This document shows, piece after piece, positions 49,547 to 61,195 of a stretch of 64,000 nt of DNA. The notes under the pieces were generated by a model, which saw only the letters and a program-made list of their open reading frames with translations, was not told where the DNA came from and did no database searches. The position numbers and the translations under genes were made by a program. Position 1 is the first letter of the stretch. Each line of letters opens with the position of its first letter. The DNA comes from Xanthostigma xanthostigma (lineage: Eukaryota; Arthropoda; Insecta; Raphidioptera; Raphidiidae): contig OY754469.1 in NCBI GenBank assembly GCA_963575645.1, positions 16,014,001 to 16,078,000 on the forward strand. The letters are read 5' to 3'.

Positions 49547-50300
49547 AGGGTTCCGTACATCAAAGGGAAAAGAAGGAACCCTTGTAGGATCACTTCGCTG
49601 GCTGTCAAGACCCTTTTTCTCAGAAATGCGTAGAGGTGTATCAAATTGAGATTATTATCAAATACTCAGGTCTGCAATCCCTTGGAACTCTGTGAAAGAA
49701 TCTAAGTCAACGCAATCAAAAGATACGGCCGTTTATGCCGCAAACTTTGACATTCGCAAGGGAATCAAAACCTATAGGGTACTTTCCGTTAACCTAGAAT
49801 CATGAAATTTGGCAAGGAGCAATGTCTTATAGCTACAAGTAAAATCCGAAAACCGTAAATTTGTAGTTACATCACATTTCGAATAGAGCGCAAAATTGGT
49901 ACAGCTCTTAGGTAAGCTTAGGTAAGCTCGAATTAACCTACCACTATTTTTTTTGTCTATTTTGACCGGGCTATTTAGAATAAACAACTGCTTCGATTTG
50001 AATGATTTTGTCTTTAAAGCCAAGCGGATCAGTGACTTAGAAAATGTAGAAAATTTGTGCATTTTTTGTATACGCATAACAATATCAGAAAAAACTAGGA
50101 AATATGAATTGCAATATTAAAACATTTAAAACGTATTTTGAATCGTCATTTAATTGTATCCAGTCACTGAAATATGTAAAAATAGCCTAGCTGCAACCTT
50201 TGACGCGTTAACATCGTACAGGGGCGATATGATGTCGGTTCGAGTCTCGGCCGAGACTGCATGCGTGCCTTGAACCTTTCCGGAATCGAAGCTTACGACT
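49547..50300. repeat. Probable dispersed repeat of 'gggttccgtac' type
   Basis: The region starts AGGGTTCCGTACATCAAAGG and forms a small stem with 'aaggaacccttg'. Text such as 'gtcaagaccctttttctcag' and 'cgcaagggaatcaaaaccta' has the style of a widespread insect non-coding repeat. No second copy is in this window, so the identification is weak. Confidence 0.35.
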
Positions 50301-50650
50301 TTATATAACCGGAGCAGTCATAGACGAAATTAGCCGGAATGAACTTTGGTCCCACATAAAGCTTGATTCTTTTATTGATCATAGAATGGGGGTTAGTTTG
50401 TTCTGACACGTAAAATGCTTTTATATCACTGTAAAAGCGGACTCCCTTGTCCGTTCTAACTGCCTTGCTAAGGGCTGATTTACATCTTGAACTGGAGGAA
50501 ATAACATCTTCGAACTGATTATTCACAGTCAAAATTATTCGTACTGTAATCTTAGGTGTGTTAATTCAGTGGCGATACAATAACTAAATACCTTTAATGA
50601 ATTACAACAAAACACGGCCGTAGGATTCTGCCTGACAAAGATTTTAAATA

Positions 50651-51157
50651 CAGTGTAAACTCTTTATAACGTCCTTCGTTATAACGAAAAACTCCCTATA
50701 ACGTCGAAATTTTTACGATTTGGTTGGTTTACCTTAAAACCTATACATTAATACCCTCTTTATAACGCAACAGCCATTCTCTATTACGAAGAAATATGTT
50801 CATATTTAGGCGTCAGCAAATGTTTACAGACATAAAGAGGACCATTCTGAACCATCACCATCTATTCAACAAGCACTTGATGACGCCAAACTATAGGTAT
50901 ATGTGTTTGTATATGTGTTTGGAATAAATTAATTTTGTGAAAATTGGTTATTTTTCTTTCTTCCTTCCATATAACGAAAATTAATTATATCGAAAAAATG
51001 TTCGGTCCCTTAAAATTCGTTATAAAGAGATTATACAGTACATTGAAGATTATTGTTAATTTGGTTGTTTTTCTTTCTTCACTCCATATAACGGTAACTC
51101 TCTATAACGATAAAAAATGCTCGGTCCCTTGAGTTTCGTTATAAAGAGCTTACACTG
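50651..51157 (+). mobile_element. Decayed Tigger (pogo-type) element with duplicated right end
   Basis: The ends CAGTGTAAACTCTTTATAAC and, inverted, CAGTGTAAGCTCTTTATAAC are flanked by TA (50649-50650, 51158-51159). About 110 bp at the right end occurs twice in tandem (50934-51047, 51048-51157). The interior is collinear with 56693-57154, including relics of the same transposase tail ('cagcaaatgtttacagacataaagagg'). Confidence 0.8.
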
Positions 51158-52256
51158 TATTTTATTTAGTTCATTATATAGATCAGATCAGCTGGTCATA
51201 CGTTTTGCTAAAACTCCCATAATGCTCTAAAATTGACGTTTTAGATTTTCTAAAAAGGAAGGCTCACTTCCGGTTTCTGATGGAACAGTTTTCTCAAATT
51301 AGTATTAATAAGGCTATAGTGTGAGTTTGAAAATTAGCATTTTTCGCGCAATTATTGTCAATTTTTATCTTGCAAATCATACATTAATTAAAAAAGTACT
51401 CCGCTAGAAACCGAGATTGGTCTTTTGTCTTCCTTATAGAAAAATAATTTTGGCAAAATGTTGACTAATAAGTCAATAATCAATTGGGAGAGGAAGCCCT
51501 ATTTTATGTGTAATCTCAGAGCGTTCCGACAGCCTTAACAGACAGCGACGATTAATTGTATTTAATCATAAATTGTGTAGGCGTGTTCTGACACTCAGCC
51601 TGAACTATTCGAGAAATTTTTTGTGCGTTGTTCAGTAATATTTTTAGTCTTTTTCTAGTATTAATTAGTTTCGTTAAAAGAAGATATGCATAGAAAGGTG
51701 TGTTGCAATGCGTTGATGCCTTGATCGAGCTTTAAATGAGCGGCTTTTTACCTGGCGAGCTTTCTCATCACTATATGTACAACAATCTAGGTTATAGACA
51801 AACCGGTTCAAACTGGTTTTCCACAATCAATGCCGCCATTATATACATATATACCACGGTCTGATATGCATATATACTATAATATATGATATAGATACTG
51901 TATATATATAAATGCACAGGTACAATCGTTGCGTTAGTATATATAGTTCATTTGTTTGGTTCCTGGTTGCCGAGACAACGATGCCGGCCGGTGCGCGTCT
52001 TGCATGTGGCCGAAAGGCGTCGGAAGGTGGGTGTGGGAGGGGGGTTATGTCGGTCGTCCACTTGCATAGAACTAATATACATGAGTCATGATTCAATGAT
52101 TCATTCTCCTACATTATTGACCATAATGAAGTCCTTGTAGATTTTTTGAAATTTTTTACTGTTTTCAACCGTTCGCGGTAAGTTAGATGTCGCAGTAACA
52201 CATTGTTGTTTGGAACATGGGATGTCAGACTGATTTTTCTAAAGGGCCATTTATAA

Positions 52257-52510
52257 GATTTAGGGCGTGTTAGCGGGCCAGACTCTAAATTAAAAATTAA
52301 AACACATACTAAATTAAAATCTTTATTTAGTTTAAATCAATTTTCATATAAAGGTAAGAAGTAGGGTAAATGATCTTGAGTTTGAGGATTTAAAATACCC
52401 AGTGGCATCGAACCCCGTCTAAAATCCTCACGGGATAGATACTGGTCGCGGGCCGTATTGAGATGGCTTGAGGGCCGGATGCGGCCCGCGGGCCGTATCT
52501 TTGGTTTAGA
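52257..52510. mobile_element. hAT-end-like fragment rich in GCGGGCC
   Basis: The region 'ggtcgcgggccgta...ggccggatgcggcccgcgg' ending near 'gccgtatctttgg' and the left 'gggccatttataagattta' resemble the termini of the GCGGGCC-type element at 22551. No target duplication was found. Confidence 0.4.
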
Positions 52511-52921
52511 AGATTATTATTATTCCCAATATCCCCGTGTATTGATGATTCGTTGCGTTCCTGATTTGATAAGAATTAAAATTTGTGGATGCCTCACATC
52601 TTCGTAATTAGTGATTTTTTTTGACGCAAGGAAGAAATGATTGTGGAGGCTGAAACTCTTTAAGACTTCACATTCCAAAAATTATTAATGCGTACGAAAT
52701 ATTTACCGAGAATAAATAGTTACCAAACAGCAGGAGCATGTTGTTGTTGATGAAAGATTCTTTAGAAATATTATTTGAGATTGGATTAGATTAGAATAAA
52801 TGAAGGTGTGAGGCGCGCCTCATCGACACCGCGACCTTATTAGATCTATTGTGTATATTAATTATTTGAGAAGAATCGGGTTCATAAAAATTCTGGTGTC
52901 AATTGCAACCCGCCTGCAGTC

Positions 52922-53185
52922 CCAAGGGCGTAGACATGGAGGGTAAAGGGGGCAATTACCCCCCAGGATCATAATAATAAAAAAATATAACTGAAAATAA
53001 TACGAATACCTGGCTATAAAATAAAATTTCGAAATACTTTTTGAAAAGGAATTTGTAAAATTAGTTTAGGAATTAATATTTTGCTTGACACTTTCCTGAG
53101 TATTCTTGTGTGATATTAATAAAACATAAACAAAATATTGATTTTTTTGCTTTCCCCCCAGAAAAAAATATTTACGCCCTTGTGC
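52922..53185. mobile_element. MITE with 'AAGGGCGTA' ends
   Basis: The left end AAGGGCGTAGACATGGAGGG and the right end, inverted CAAGGGCGTAAATATTTTT, match over the first nine bases. C-runs next to both ends (CCCCCC) are also symmetric. About 260 bp. Confidence 0.45.
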
Positions 53186-54418
53186 AATCCCCTGGTTCTG
53201 ATAACAGAACTGGTGAAAGAGTATCAACTGCACTTTTCGTTTATTGTTAAAATCGACGATTCCTAAATTTAAAATATGAAGAAGCCTTTTTTTCGATACT
53301 ACGTGAAGAAAAGTTGACAATTATATATTTATTATAGTTTGTGTGATTGCAGACAGCAAGCACGAATGTTGTTGATTAATAATAACAGTCTCTGCGCAGA
53401 ACCTGAACCCCACAACACTTCTTTGACTAGATATTAAAGTATAACTGATGAATCTTGACTAACCCCCCACCCCTTCTCCCCGGTGAATATTTTTAACAGT
53501 TCCGAAATTCGGGAGGAAATAATTTATTTGAGAAAATTTCACATCGAGGTATGTTACACCTCACGATTGATGTAGCTTATTCATATATTTAATAATTTAC
53601 TATATGAATCATTGTCTATCTACTCAATGTGCGGTAAGCGAAGGCAATAAAGCGTATCGAAAATATATCTGCGTCTCTATCTTCGATGTAATTCCCTAAT
53701 TTCTCCGATGAAAGGATTGGTTGATGTACTTGCATTCAATCCGAATAAAGTATCTCTGTTTCAAAAACTTTATCTTTTTCTATGACGTTCACATGGGCGT
53801 ACCAAGCTTTTGGCCCAGGAGGGAGCAAATTAGAAATTTCTTAAGCCGGGTACGCCAGTGCTTACGGTGTAAAAAAAGACAGAAGTATATGTTTGCACCC
53901 TAATGCTCAGTGTAGAACAATAGTATATGAGCTTATCCGATCGTTGAAAAAATGTCCGAGTCTTCACTTTGAAATCATAGTTTTGAAATCTTATAAAACT
54001 GTGAGATATTACCTGATCAATCAAATTGAGTGCGCCTAGAAAAACAGTCATCACGCTGATTTTAAAAGTGTACAAACACTTTATAATTCCTTCTACTGAA
54101 TAGAAGTAGTAAACCGTTTAAAACTTCAAAAATTACGGAAAAAATATCTGAATTATTTCTCTAGCCCTAACAAAGCCTGCTTTTAATAAAAAAAGATATA
54201 TTATATAGACTTTTGTTACCTTATACCAGGAAAATTACGATTTCCGATATTCCATACTATCTCTCATTTTTTTTAAGTCGCTATGTTTTCTGTATCACTT
54301 TTGATTAAGGAATGGTGTTGCATGAAATCAGAATTTTTTTAAGTACCCATAAGTGGTTTCTGAAAGGTATACCTCCTCATAAAAATACGTTCATCTGATT
54401 TTGTCAGAATTGGAACTT
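53186..54418. other. Intron sequence without identified features
   Basis: 53790-53870 holds 'atgggcgtaccaagc' and, inverted, 'ccgggtacgccagtgc', possibly a small hAT-like relic. No exon is supported. Confidence 0.35.
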
Positions 54419-55084
54419 TCTTTATAATAAAGTCGGTTAAAAACAATGCCGCGTCTGTCTGTCTGTATGTCCGAACGCGATAAACTCAAAAACTACCGAT
54501 CGGATTTTCAAACGGTTCTCACCAATGGACGGAGTGATTCAAGAGAAAGGTTTATGTGTATAATTCATTAATATTTTCTGTAAATTGGTTGAAATATGAC
54601 GATGATTGTTGAAGATGTCGAAAAAAATCAAGTTGACTTGGAGCTTTCATCGAAAACGCTGCCTAATCCCTTTGAGATATAACAATACAATGTATATGGT
54701 GGAATTGTTCCTCTTTTATATGTCTACAGAAAAGTCCGCGATAGCATCTTTCTATCTTTTAAAGATAGCTTACCATACCCATTTTAATATTAAGCGCTTT
54801 TCGTGGATATCAATTTTGCAACATAAGTCGCCGAAAAAAAAAAATTGGTTGTCTGTAAAGTCGGTTTACGGACGATAGTTTTACGTGATAACGTATTCCG
54901 CTCGAATATCATATTTAATAATCAAGCACAAGGTCAAACGGAACGTTAGAAACGTTACACTTTTTCGTGCATGCAGCCGGTGTTTCATCTTTTTATATTG
55001 ACGTGATTCATCAATTTATAAGACGTTATCACGTCAAAACGATGGCAATCTACAAATTCGGACGAAGCGGCACCGGGCCGCTAT
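54419..55084 (+). mobile_element. Non-autonomous Helitron, family C, carrying repeat Y
   Basis: It starts TCTTTATAATAAAGTCGG and a 'gtctgtctgtctgtatgtc' run follows shortly. It ends CGAAGCGGCACCGGGCCGCT plus AT. The last 50 bp match the minus-strand end at 6941. Repeat Y (54840-55038) sits just before the 3' end. Confidence 0.7.
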
Positions 55085-55402
55085 AGTTAAAAATAAATTA
55101 TAAAATGTTGTGATTGTGATAATTTTTTCTCTGGACTTTAATAAATAATTACAGTATAAATACTTTATTTATGTGGATTATATTTTCGAAAATTTTGAAT
55201 TTGTTTCGAGTAATTTCGAAATTACGTAACGGTATTAGCATTACAAAAAGGGAAGTAATACTTATGATAGACGCAGTTAAAAAGTCAAACGTGTTAGTTT
55301 TGGGGACAAACCGCTTAGCTCAGATATAAACCGTACCTGTAATATAACTGTAGTTGGTTACAAATGCCTGCATTGGTTAATATCATTCTGTCGGTATTGC
55401 AG

Positions 55403-55536
55403 GTCACTAGTCTACTATTGGAAGCGGAGCGTAGGAAACTCGCCGTTCTGCAGCGGGAACTGCAGATCGCTCTGGCGGAAGGCGGCTCAATTAAAGCGAA
55501 AGAACACCAGAAACAAGAACTGCTGTTGGCGATATC
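55403..55536 (+). CDS. Internal coding exon, coiled-coil region
   Basis: It is bounded by TCGGTATTGCAG and a GTAAGTAT donor at 55537. In phase 0 it reads VTSLLLEAERRKLAVLQREL, then a Gly-Gly break, then EHQKQELLLAIS, leaving 2 bases of a codon. Leucines and charged residues at heptad spacing indicate an amphipathic helix, probably a coiled coil. Codon composition is markedly more GC-rich than the surrounding intron. The phase agrees with both 43381 (phase 0) and 57281 (needs one base). I do not recognise the family; a cytoskeletal or junctional scaffold is only a guess. Confidence 0.8.
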
Positions 55537-56108
55537 GTAAGTATTTTACGTGTACTAAAATATCAGATGTACTGATTTTTGTTGTGTTCTATGCATGCGT
55601 TGAACTCTCTTTTGGTTTTGCCGAGTTATTTATTACAAGTTTTCTTTTTAATATTAGAAGCTAGAAGTCAATTTTTAAAATGATTTCTTCTGAATATTAT
55701 AATGCCAATTTAGAAAAACAATGGCTTTTAATATTGCAAGGCCTTGAAATAGCGCTTCTGTCCAAATATCTCCGCATGTTAAACGTTAACAAACAAACTT
55801 TCGCGTTGTAACTTATATTTTCGATCGATCTGTACTTTATTGTTTTTATGAACAAGATTGAACATTTTGAAAAAAAATTGAGAACATTAGAGCATACCCG
55901 GCAGTAAATAGAAATAGCTCTTCAACTATGGCGCTCAGGACACGTGCCATGCCCACTATGCCTCCCTTCAATATCTGTTATATATAGTTATTATTTCGCC
56001 TGTAAAAATTGCGATTCAAGACTCTATTATAACATTGTTTATACTGCTTTGTCAATTTCAACATTTGAAGTAATTTGCACATTTATATCACAATACAATA
56101 ATGAATCC

Positions 56109-56645
56109 CGCTCAAACATTATGGAATTTGGCCCTCGGTTAAATTGATCGAAAATTGTTGTATTTTATAGTTTAAAGGTCACTAAGAAAGTGTCCATAGG
56201 TGCAAAGCCTAAAAGTCAATAGATTTTTAGCTACAGATATGCTTAGGGAGATTTTAGATATAATATAAGGGATATCCATTGAATTCAAAATCTTAAAAAA
56301 CCCTGTAAGCTCTAGAAATATGTTTTCGAGTGCGCTTAATCCGAATATAACATTGTTAATTATTTTATACAGCGTGAGACCTTCCAACATTATCTAGTTT
56401 TTGACTATTTTTCTATTTCTAAAAAAAGCACAAAAGTTAAGAACATGGAACATGTTTGTGAATTCAATGGTTATCCCTATATCTAAAATCTCGCTAAACA
56501 TATCTGTAGCTAAAAAAATCATTGGTTTTTAGGCTAAACGCCCGCATGGACACTTTTTTTAGTGACCTTTAAACTATAAAATAAAACCATTTTGGATCGA
56601 TTTAACCGCGAACCAAATCCAATAAGGTTTGTGCGGGGTCCTTTT
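56109..56645. mobile_element. Foldback MITE, 'GACCCCGCACAAACC' family, copy 3
   Basis: The arms (about 56133-56255 and 56480-56620) match those at 30594. The interior ('ggaacatgtttgtg', 'gcgtgagaccttccaacatta') matches the interior at 30594 but in the opposite orientation. It ends with 'ggtttgtgcggggtcc'. Intronic. Confidence 0.8.
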
Positions 56646-56692
56646 GTTTTTATAAATTAGTAGGTATTGATTTTTATTAATACAGTGTAACC

Positions 56693-57154
56693 TCTTTGTA
56701 ACGAATCTCAAGGTACCGAACATTTTGTTTCGTTATATGGAGGGAAAATAGAAAAATAACCAAATTTCACTTAATTAATTTATTCCAAACACACAGAGTC
56801 TGACGTTTTTCGCTATGCCAATATTTGTTTTGTATTTTATTAAGTATATCTTATGCATGTCTTGGGATGTGGTGGAATCATCTTCATTAAACAATAGGAA
56901 TTTTTCGATAAGTTTGGCGGCATCAAGTGCTTGTTGAATAGTTGGTGATGGTTCAGTATCATCCTCTTTACGTCTGTAAATATTTGCTGATGCCTAAATA
57001 TGAACATATTTCTTCGTAATAGAGAATGGATGTAGCGCTATAAAGAGGGTATTAATGAATGGGTTTTAAGGTAAACCAACCAAATTGTAAAAATTTCTAC
57101 GCTATAGGGAGTTTTTCGTTATAACGAAGGACGTTATAAAAAGAAGTTACACTG
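56693..57154 (-). mobile_element. Decayed Tigger (pogo-type) element with transposase tail
   Basis: The ends CAGTGTAACCTCTTTGTAAC and, inverted, CAGTGTAACTTCTTTTTATA are flanked by TA. On the minus strand a frame reads RRKEDDTEPSPTIQQALDAA, then KLIEKFLLFNED and on to KTNIGIAKN before a stop. That resembles the carboxyl tail of Tigger/pogo transposases. The catalytic part is missing. It lies only 126 bp upstream of the exon at 57281. Confidence 0.8.
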
Positions 57155-57280
57155 TATTTAAAAAGTTTTCATACTCGTGTATGTATCGGTGTTTTGTGGA
57201 AGAAATGTGTATAAAAGAAATAATTATTTGCTGTAACATTTTTTTTATTGTTTATTATTATTATTATTATTTTATTTCAG

Positions 57281-57374
57281 ACGAATCCAGGCACAACATG
57301 ATCATCTCGAGAAAGAGTATCGACAACATGCGCTTGGAGCTCTGCTCTCAGCGAACACGAGAGGGTCTGGGAAG
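57281..57374 (+). CDS. Internal coding exon, coiled-coil continuation
   Basis: An acceptor TTTTATTTCAG follows a TTA microsatellite tract, and the donor GTATATAT is at 57375. The first base completes the codon split at 55536 (TC+A, Ser), then RIQAQHDHLEKEYRQHALGA and LLSANTRGSGK, ending in phase 0. The helical heptad pattern continues to about 'EYRQ' and then gives way to a small-residue linker, so the coiled coil probably ends here. With 43271 and 55403 this makes 113 codons. What it is spliced to next is uncertain: the long exon has an in-frame stop at 58305, so direct joining would need the weak phase-0 acceptor at 58370. Confidence 0.75.
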
Positions 57375-57611
57375 GTATATATAGCAATTTTTTTTGTTTT
57401 TTGTTCGTGACATTTTCGCCGTCTCTATATTAGAAACTAATCTTGAAATATCTACTTACTTATGAAAATCGAAACTACAAAAGTATCATTCATCTCTATG
57501 AATATTAAATTAACCGCGACATCGTACTGTTTAAACTTGTATGTCGATTTTAAATAATATACGTCTCATGCCGCGATATATTTTCTTTGTGTCGAATGTA
57601 AAATGTTTGGT

Positions 57612-57726
57612 CGGCCCGCGTAATATAATATGGAAAGCGCCGTTTAAGTGCACAGGTCGACGCCGAACGGCGTCTATCGAACGCGCCGCCGCCGCGACGC
57701 ACGTCTGATAGCGACGCCGTCAAGCG
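57612..57726 (+). promoter_or_regulatory. Dense CpG patch, candidate internal promoter
   Basis: I count 22 CpG dinucleotides in about 115 bp, in otherwise AT-rich DNA. The patch lies 0.6 kb upstream of the ATG that opens the long exon at 58320 and has no long ORF on the plus strand. Inference: a promoter for a shorter isoform starting in that exon. No TATA box or defined start site is identified. Confidence 0.45.
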
Positions 57727-58319
57727 GATAAAGCAATGCACTAGAAACATCCACCCCTTGCTGCAAGGGTGTAAACCCTGCAATGTATATGACGTATAAT
57801 AATAACAAGTGGAACATTATGTGGTGCGAAAAGGACGTTTGTTTGCGTTTTGGAGAAAATATGTGAGACCTGTGTCTGAGCAAATAAACAGAAGTGCAAT
57901 CGACTTCGTCTTAATTATTTCACAAGCGCTAAAACTATGTGATATTTAAAATATTTACATACATAATATTATTATATATACAACTTGTTTGCTAAATCAG
58001 TTTTAACCTTAAAATTATATATACACATATTATTATTATTATATTACATACGTACATATAGATATATTTATTAAATATTAAAATCACTACTATTATTATT
58101 ATTATTAAACAAAAAATTTGTGCTCTTATCCAAAGAAAATCTGTCTTACATTTTCATACTCGTATGATTTAAATAGCGAAATGCGTTTCGCGAAATCCTC
58201 TAATAGCTAATTCCAGTCAATATTTTTAGTAATATATTAATGCTATACGCTTTTTATAATATCAATAATTTATTCGCTATATCGAAATAATAATAAAATA
58301 AAAATAATATATATACAAA

Positions 58320-60521
58320 ATGATTCAAAAACCTCCGCAATCAGCACAATCTCCACCCGATTGTTGTAAGAATACAACAGATTCGCCGGGAACCCGTCCC
58401 GGTGTCGGTCCGAAACCTGCAATTGCAGTGAAACCGAAATACATTCCGCCTATAAATGCAAAAAAGGTATCGCAGGCACCGTGCCAAGTAATAAAGAGCG
58501 TGCCTCCAGACGTGATCAAAAGTCGCAGCAATAACCAGTCGCCGCGAGGAAGCATTGTCGAGTTCGGTGTCGGCAAAGATCTGGTGGACGGTTATGGCAG
58601 CTGTCAGCAGCGCAAGTGTTCACAGAACCCAACAGCAACTCCTCAACTTCATTCTTATTCGTCAACAGTTGTACACGATAATCAATCGTTGCAAAACGCA
58701 CAATCAATGCACAGTGTTCCGCCTCCTAGACAATTCATTAATGACGGACAGAAATACGAAGTCCACAGGCCAACGAGTCAACTAATCTACAGAGAAGGCT
58801 CTCCGCAAACGGCAATAACTGGGTACGACGTCCACAAAAAACACGCGGCAGATTCGGCTCAAATTCCAGTGGGATACGACGTGCATAAAATTTTAGGAAA
58901 TACTCAGCTGAGCATGTTGCCACCGGGATACCAGGATATCCATAAAGTTGGAAAGCAGTCGAGTCAGATGTTGGTTCGGGAGGGCTCTCCGCAAATCCCG
59001 CCAGGATACGAGATCCATTACAAGGACGTCCCGTCCGGTTATGAAATTGTTCACAAATTTGTCGATTCGAGTCAGATTGTCAGCAGGGAAGGCTCGTTAC
59101 AGTTACCTCCCGGTTACAGTATTCAATACACGGCAAGTCCGCCGGCGTCTCAAAGATTGTCAGATTACGAACAAAGCCGAAGTTCTGTTGTGGGTCACGC
59201 GAGGAAGTTATCGGACGGCGGAACAAGATATTTATTGGATCAGAAACAAGCAAGGTCTCCGATTGGAGACGGTGGTCAACAAAAGAGTGTTGAAAGTGCT
59301 ACTGAAGATGAACCGGACGACGATGAAATTACGAGTAAAATGGCGACATTAAAAGTTTCCGAAGTGAAAAAAGATAAATCACCAATTCCGAAACCTACCA
59401 CTGCCGACGTTGATAGAAATGGAACGAAACAAATTGATATCCCGTCGTCGACAAACGTCAAAAACAACGAGAAATCCGCGTGCCAACAAAACAATTCGAA
59501 AGAAAGTTCTGGGCCAAGTTCGCCAAGCACCGTGTGTTGTAGTATTTTATCGAATACTTCAGCTGGAGATTGTTGCGGCATGTTGAGTAATTCGGCGTAT
59601 AAAAAAGAGTTGAATAATAAATCATCGGCCGCCAAAATTGAATCTGCTGATTCGGTTTCATCTGATTCGGGTGGCTTTAAGGAATACATATCAAGGGAAA
59701 GTGAGCTAAAACGACTGGAGGCGGAACAGTACAAACGCTTGGAGTTGGAGGAGCAGAAGACTCGTCTGAAGAATTTCGACGAGCCGCAATATAGGAGTTT
59801 GGAAGTTGAACAGCAGCATGGAGCTTTGGAAATTGAACAGCCACAGTTCAGAAGCTTGGAACTGGAACAACAACATTATCATCAGACTCACGAGAGAAAA
59901 GCTTCTCAACCCGATTTCCTAAACAAATCAATGACAGAGTATAGCGGCCAGCATTTGAGAAAAATATCACAACCGGAATTCACAACGTCAATCGCCGAAA
60001 GAGCACAGTTTTTATCGAAAAATTTACAACACCAAAAAATCTCAGCATCACCAAACGACTATCTACCTCAAGAAAGCAGACAAATAGTTGTACAAAATCG
60101 TCAGATATTTGCCAATCAGCAACAAGTCGCGCACAATTACCCATCGCCAGTGTCCCAAAAATCTTACAAGCAACAAATGCAAAGCGTTCAGAAACAGTTT
60201 GAAACGAGCGCCCAGCAGCAACCCACTTCGATATCGAAACCGTCGCCTAAACCCAGCCAACTGATTTCACAAGGTCAATTTCAACAATCCACCAAGAAGT
60301 TGGAGGAACTTTTGGCGCAGCGAGTTGAACGCGAAAAGCAACAGAAATTGAGAAAAACGGGAATAATTTCCGGCGAACAAGCGGAAGTTGAACAGCAGAT
60401 GTCAGTTCAAAAACAGATTCAACAGAAACTGCAAGCGGATTTAAAGCAACACGTCAAACAGATCCAAGAACTGCAAAGTATTGAGTTACGTTTACCGCAA
60501 AATCGACCTTGGACGACCGAG
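58320..60521 (+). CDS. Long exon of an unrecognised Pro/Gln/Ser-rich scaffold-like protein
   Basis: ATG 58320 has a good insect start context (ACAAAATG) and is the first ATG after an in-frame TAA at 58305. The open frame runs 734 codons to GAG at 60521, followed by a GTTTGT donor, phase 0; without splicing it would stop at 60684. Residues 1-60 are Pro/Lys-rich. Residues 158-270 hold REGS motifs at 158, 220 and 256 and six Gly-Tyr-x-(x)-H/Q units. About 325-345 is acidic then basic; about 400-425 has two Cys-Cys pairs. About 460-525 repeats the motif SLE-(V/L)-EQ. About 660-734 is a predicted coiled coil beginning KKLEELLAQRVEREKQQ. No catalytic domain, signal peptide or membrane segment is seen. 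Role unknown; a cytoplasmic scaffold is an inference. Confidence 0.85.
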
Positions 60522-61195
60522 GTTTGTTTAATTCCATATTTTAATCAACAGGTGTTTTACAATCTGAATATATTATTCAGTCGCGAGATATCTATAACAA
60601 AAAAAAATTGTTTTGCAAATAAATACATTTTGTCCATATTATTTATATTGTTTGGCTGCCGAAAAGGAACATACTTAATTAATTGATCTACATACTGCAG
60701 GCTTGCAGCGATAGCATTATAAAACTTACGACTTGATCTGATGAAATAAAATGATTCAAGTTTTCTTTCGAACTTGGAAAAAATGCCTGAAATTGTAACT
60801 TGCATTGTTTCCAAACTTTGACGTCGATTTTTAAATTTCTGGTTTATTGCTGTGCGTTTCTTTTTTATTTTCTTTTCTTTTGAGTGCATAAAATGCCATT
60901 AACCTCGCTTAGGCTTTCATGTGCTGTCAGACTAGTATCTAAAAGTATAAATATTTAGTCTAAGATAAACATTGATGCAGTTATTATGTCCATTATTATT
61001 TATTACCATTACGTTTTATTGCATTGATATAAATAAACAGATTTGCACAATTTTGGACAGTGATTATAACAGGGTCGTCACAGAAACACATCTGGAAAAC
61101 TTTGAAACTATGATTTTTTTGGGAGGGAGAATCATGGAAATGTCCAAAATATTAGAGACTGCAAGGAAAATAACTTTTTTTTCTGATTTCGCATA

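Noticed and set aside
50190-50270. Possible tRNA T arm (GGTTCGAGTCTCGG)
   Set aside because: No D arm, anticodon arm or acceptor stem could be fitted around it.
57550-57883. Minus-strand ORFs across the 57.6-kb CpG patch
   Set aside because: Again a GC-driven lack of stops, no recognisable domain.
58948-59352. 134-codon plus-strand ORF in another frame of the long exon
   Set aside because: Overlaps a frame with a good start, repeats and splice donor; no independent support.
59276-59734. 152-codon minus-strand ORF opposite the long exon
   Set aside because: Shadow of the coding exon on the plus strand; Ser/Leu-rich composition mirrors the sense codons.
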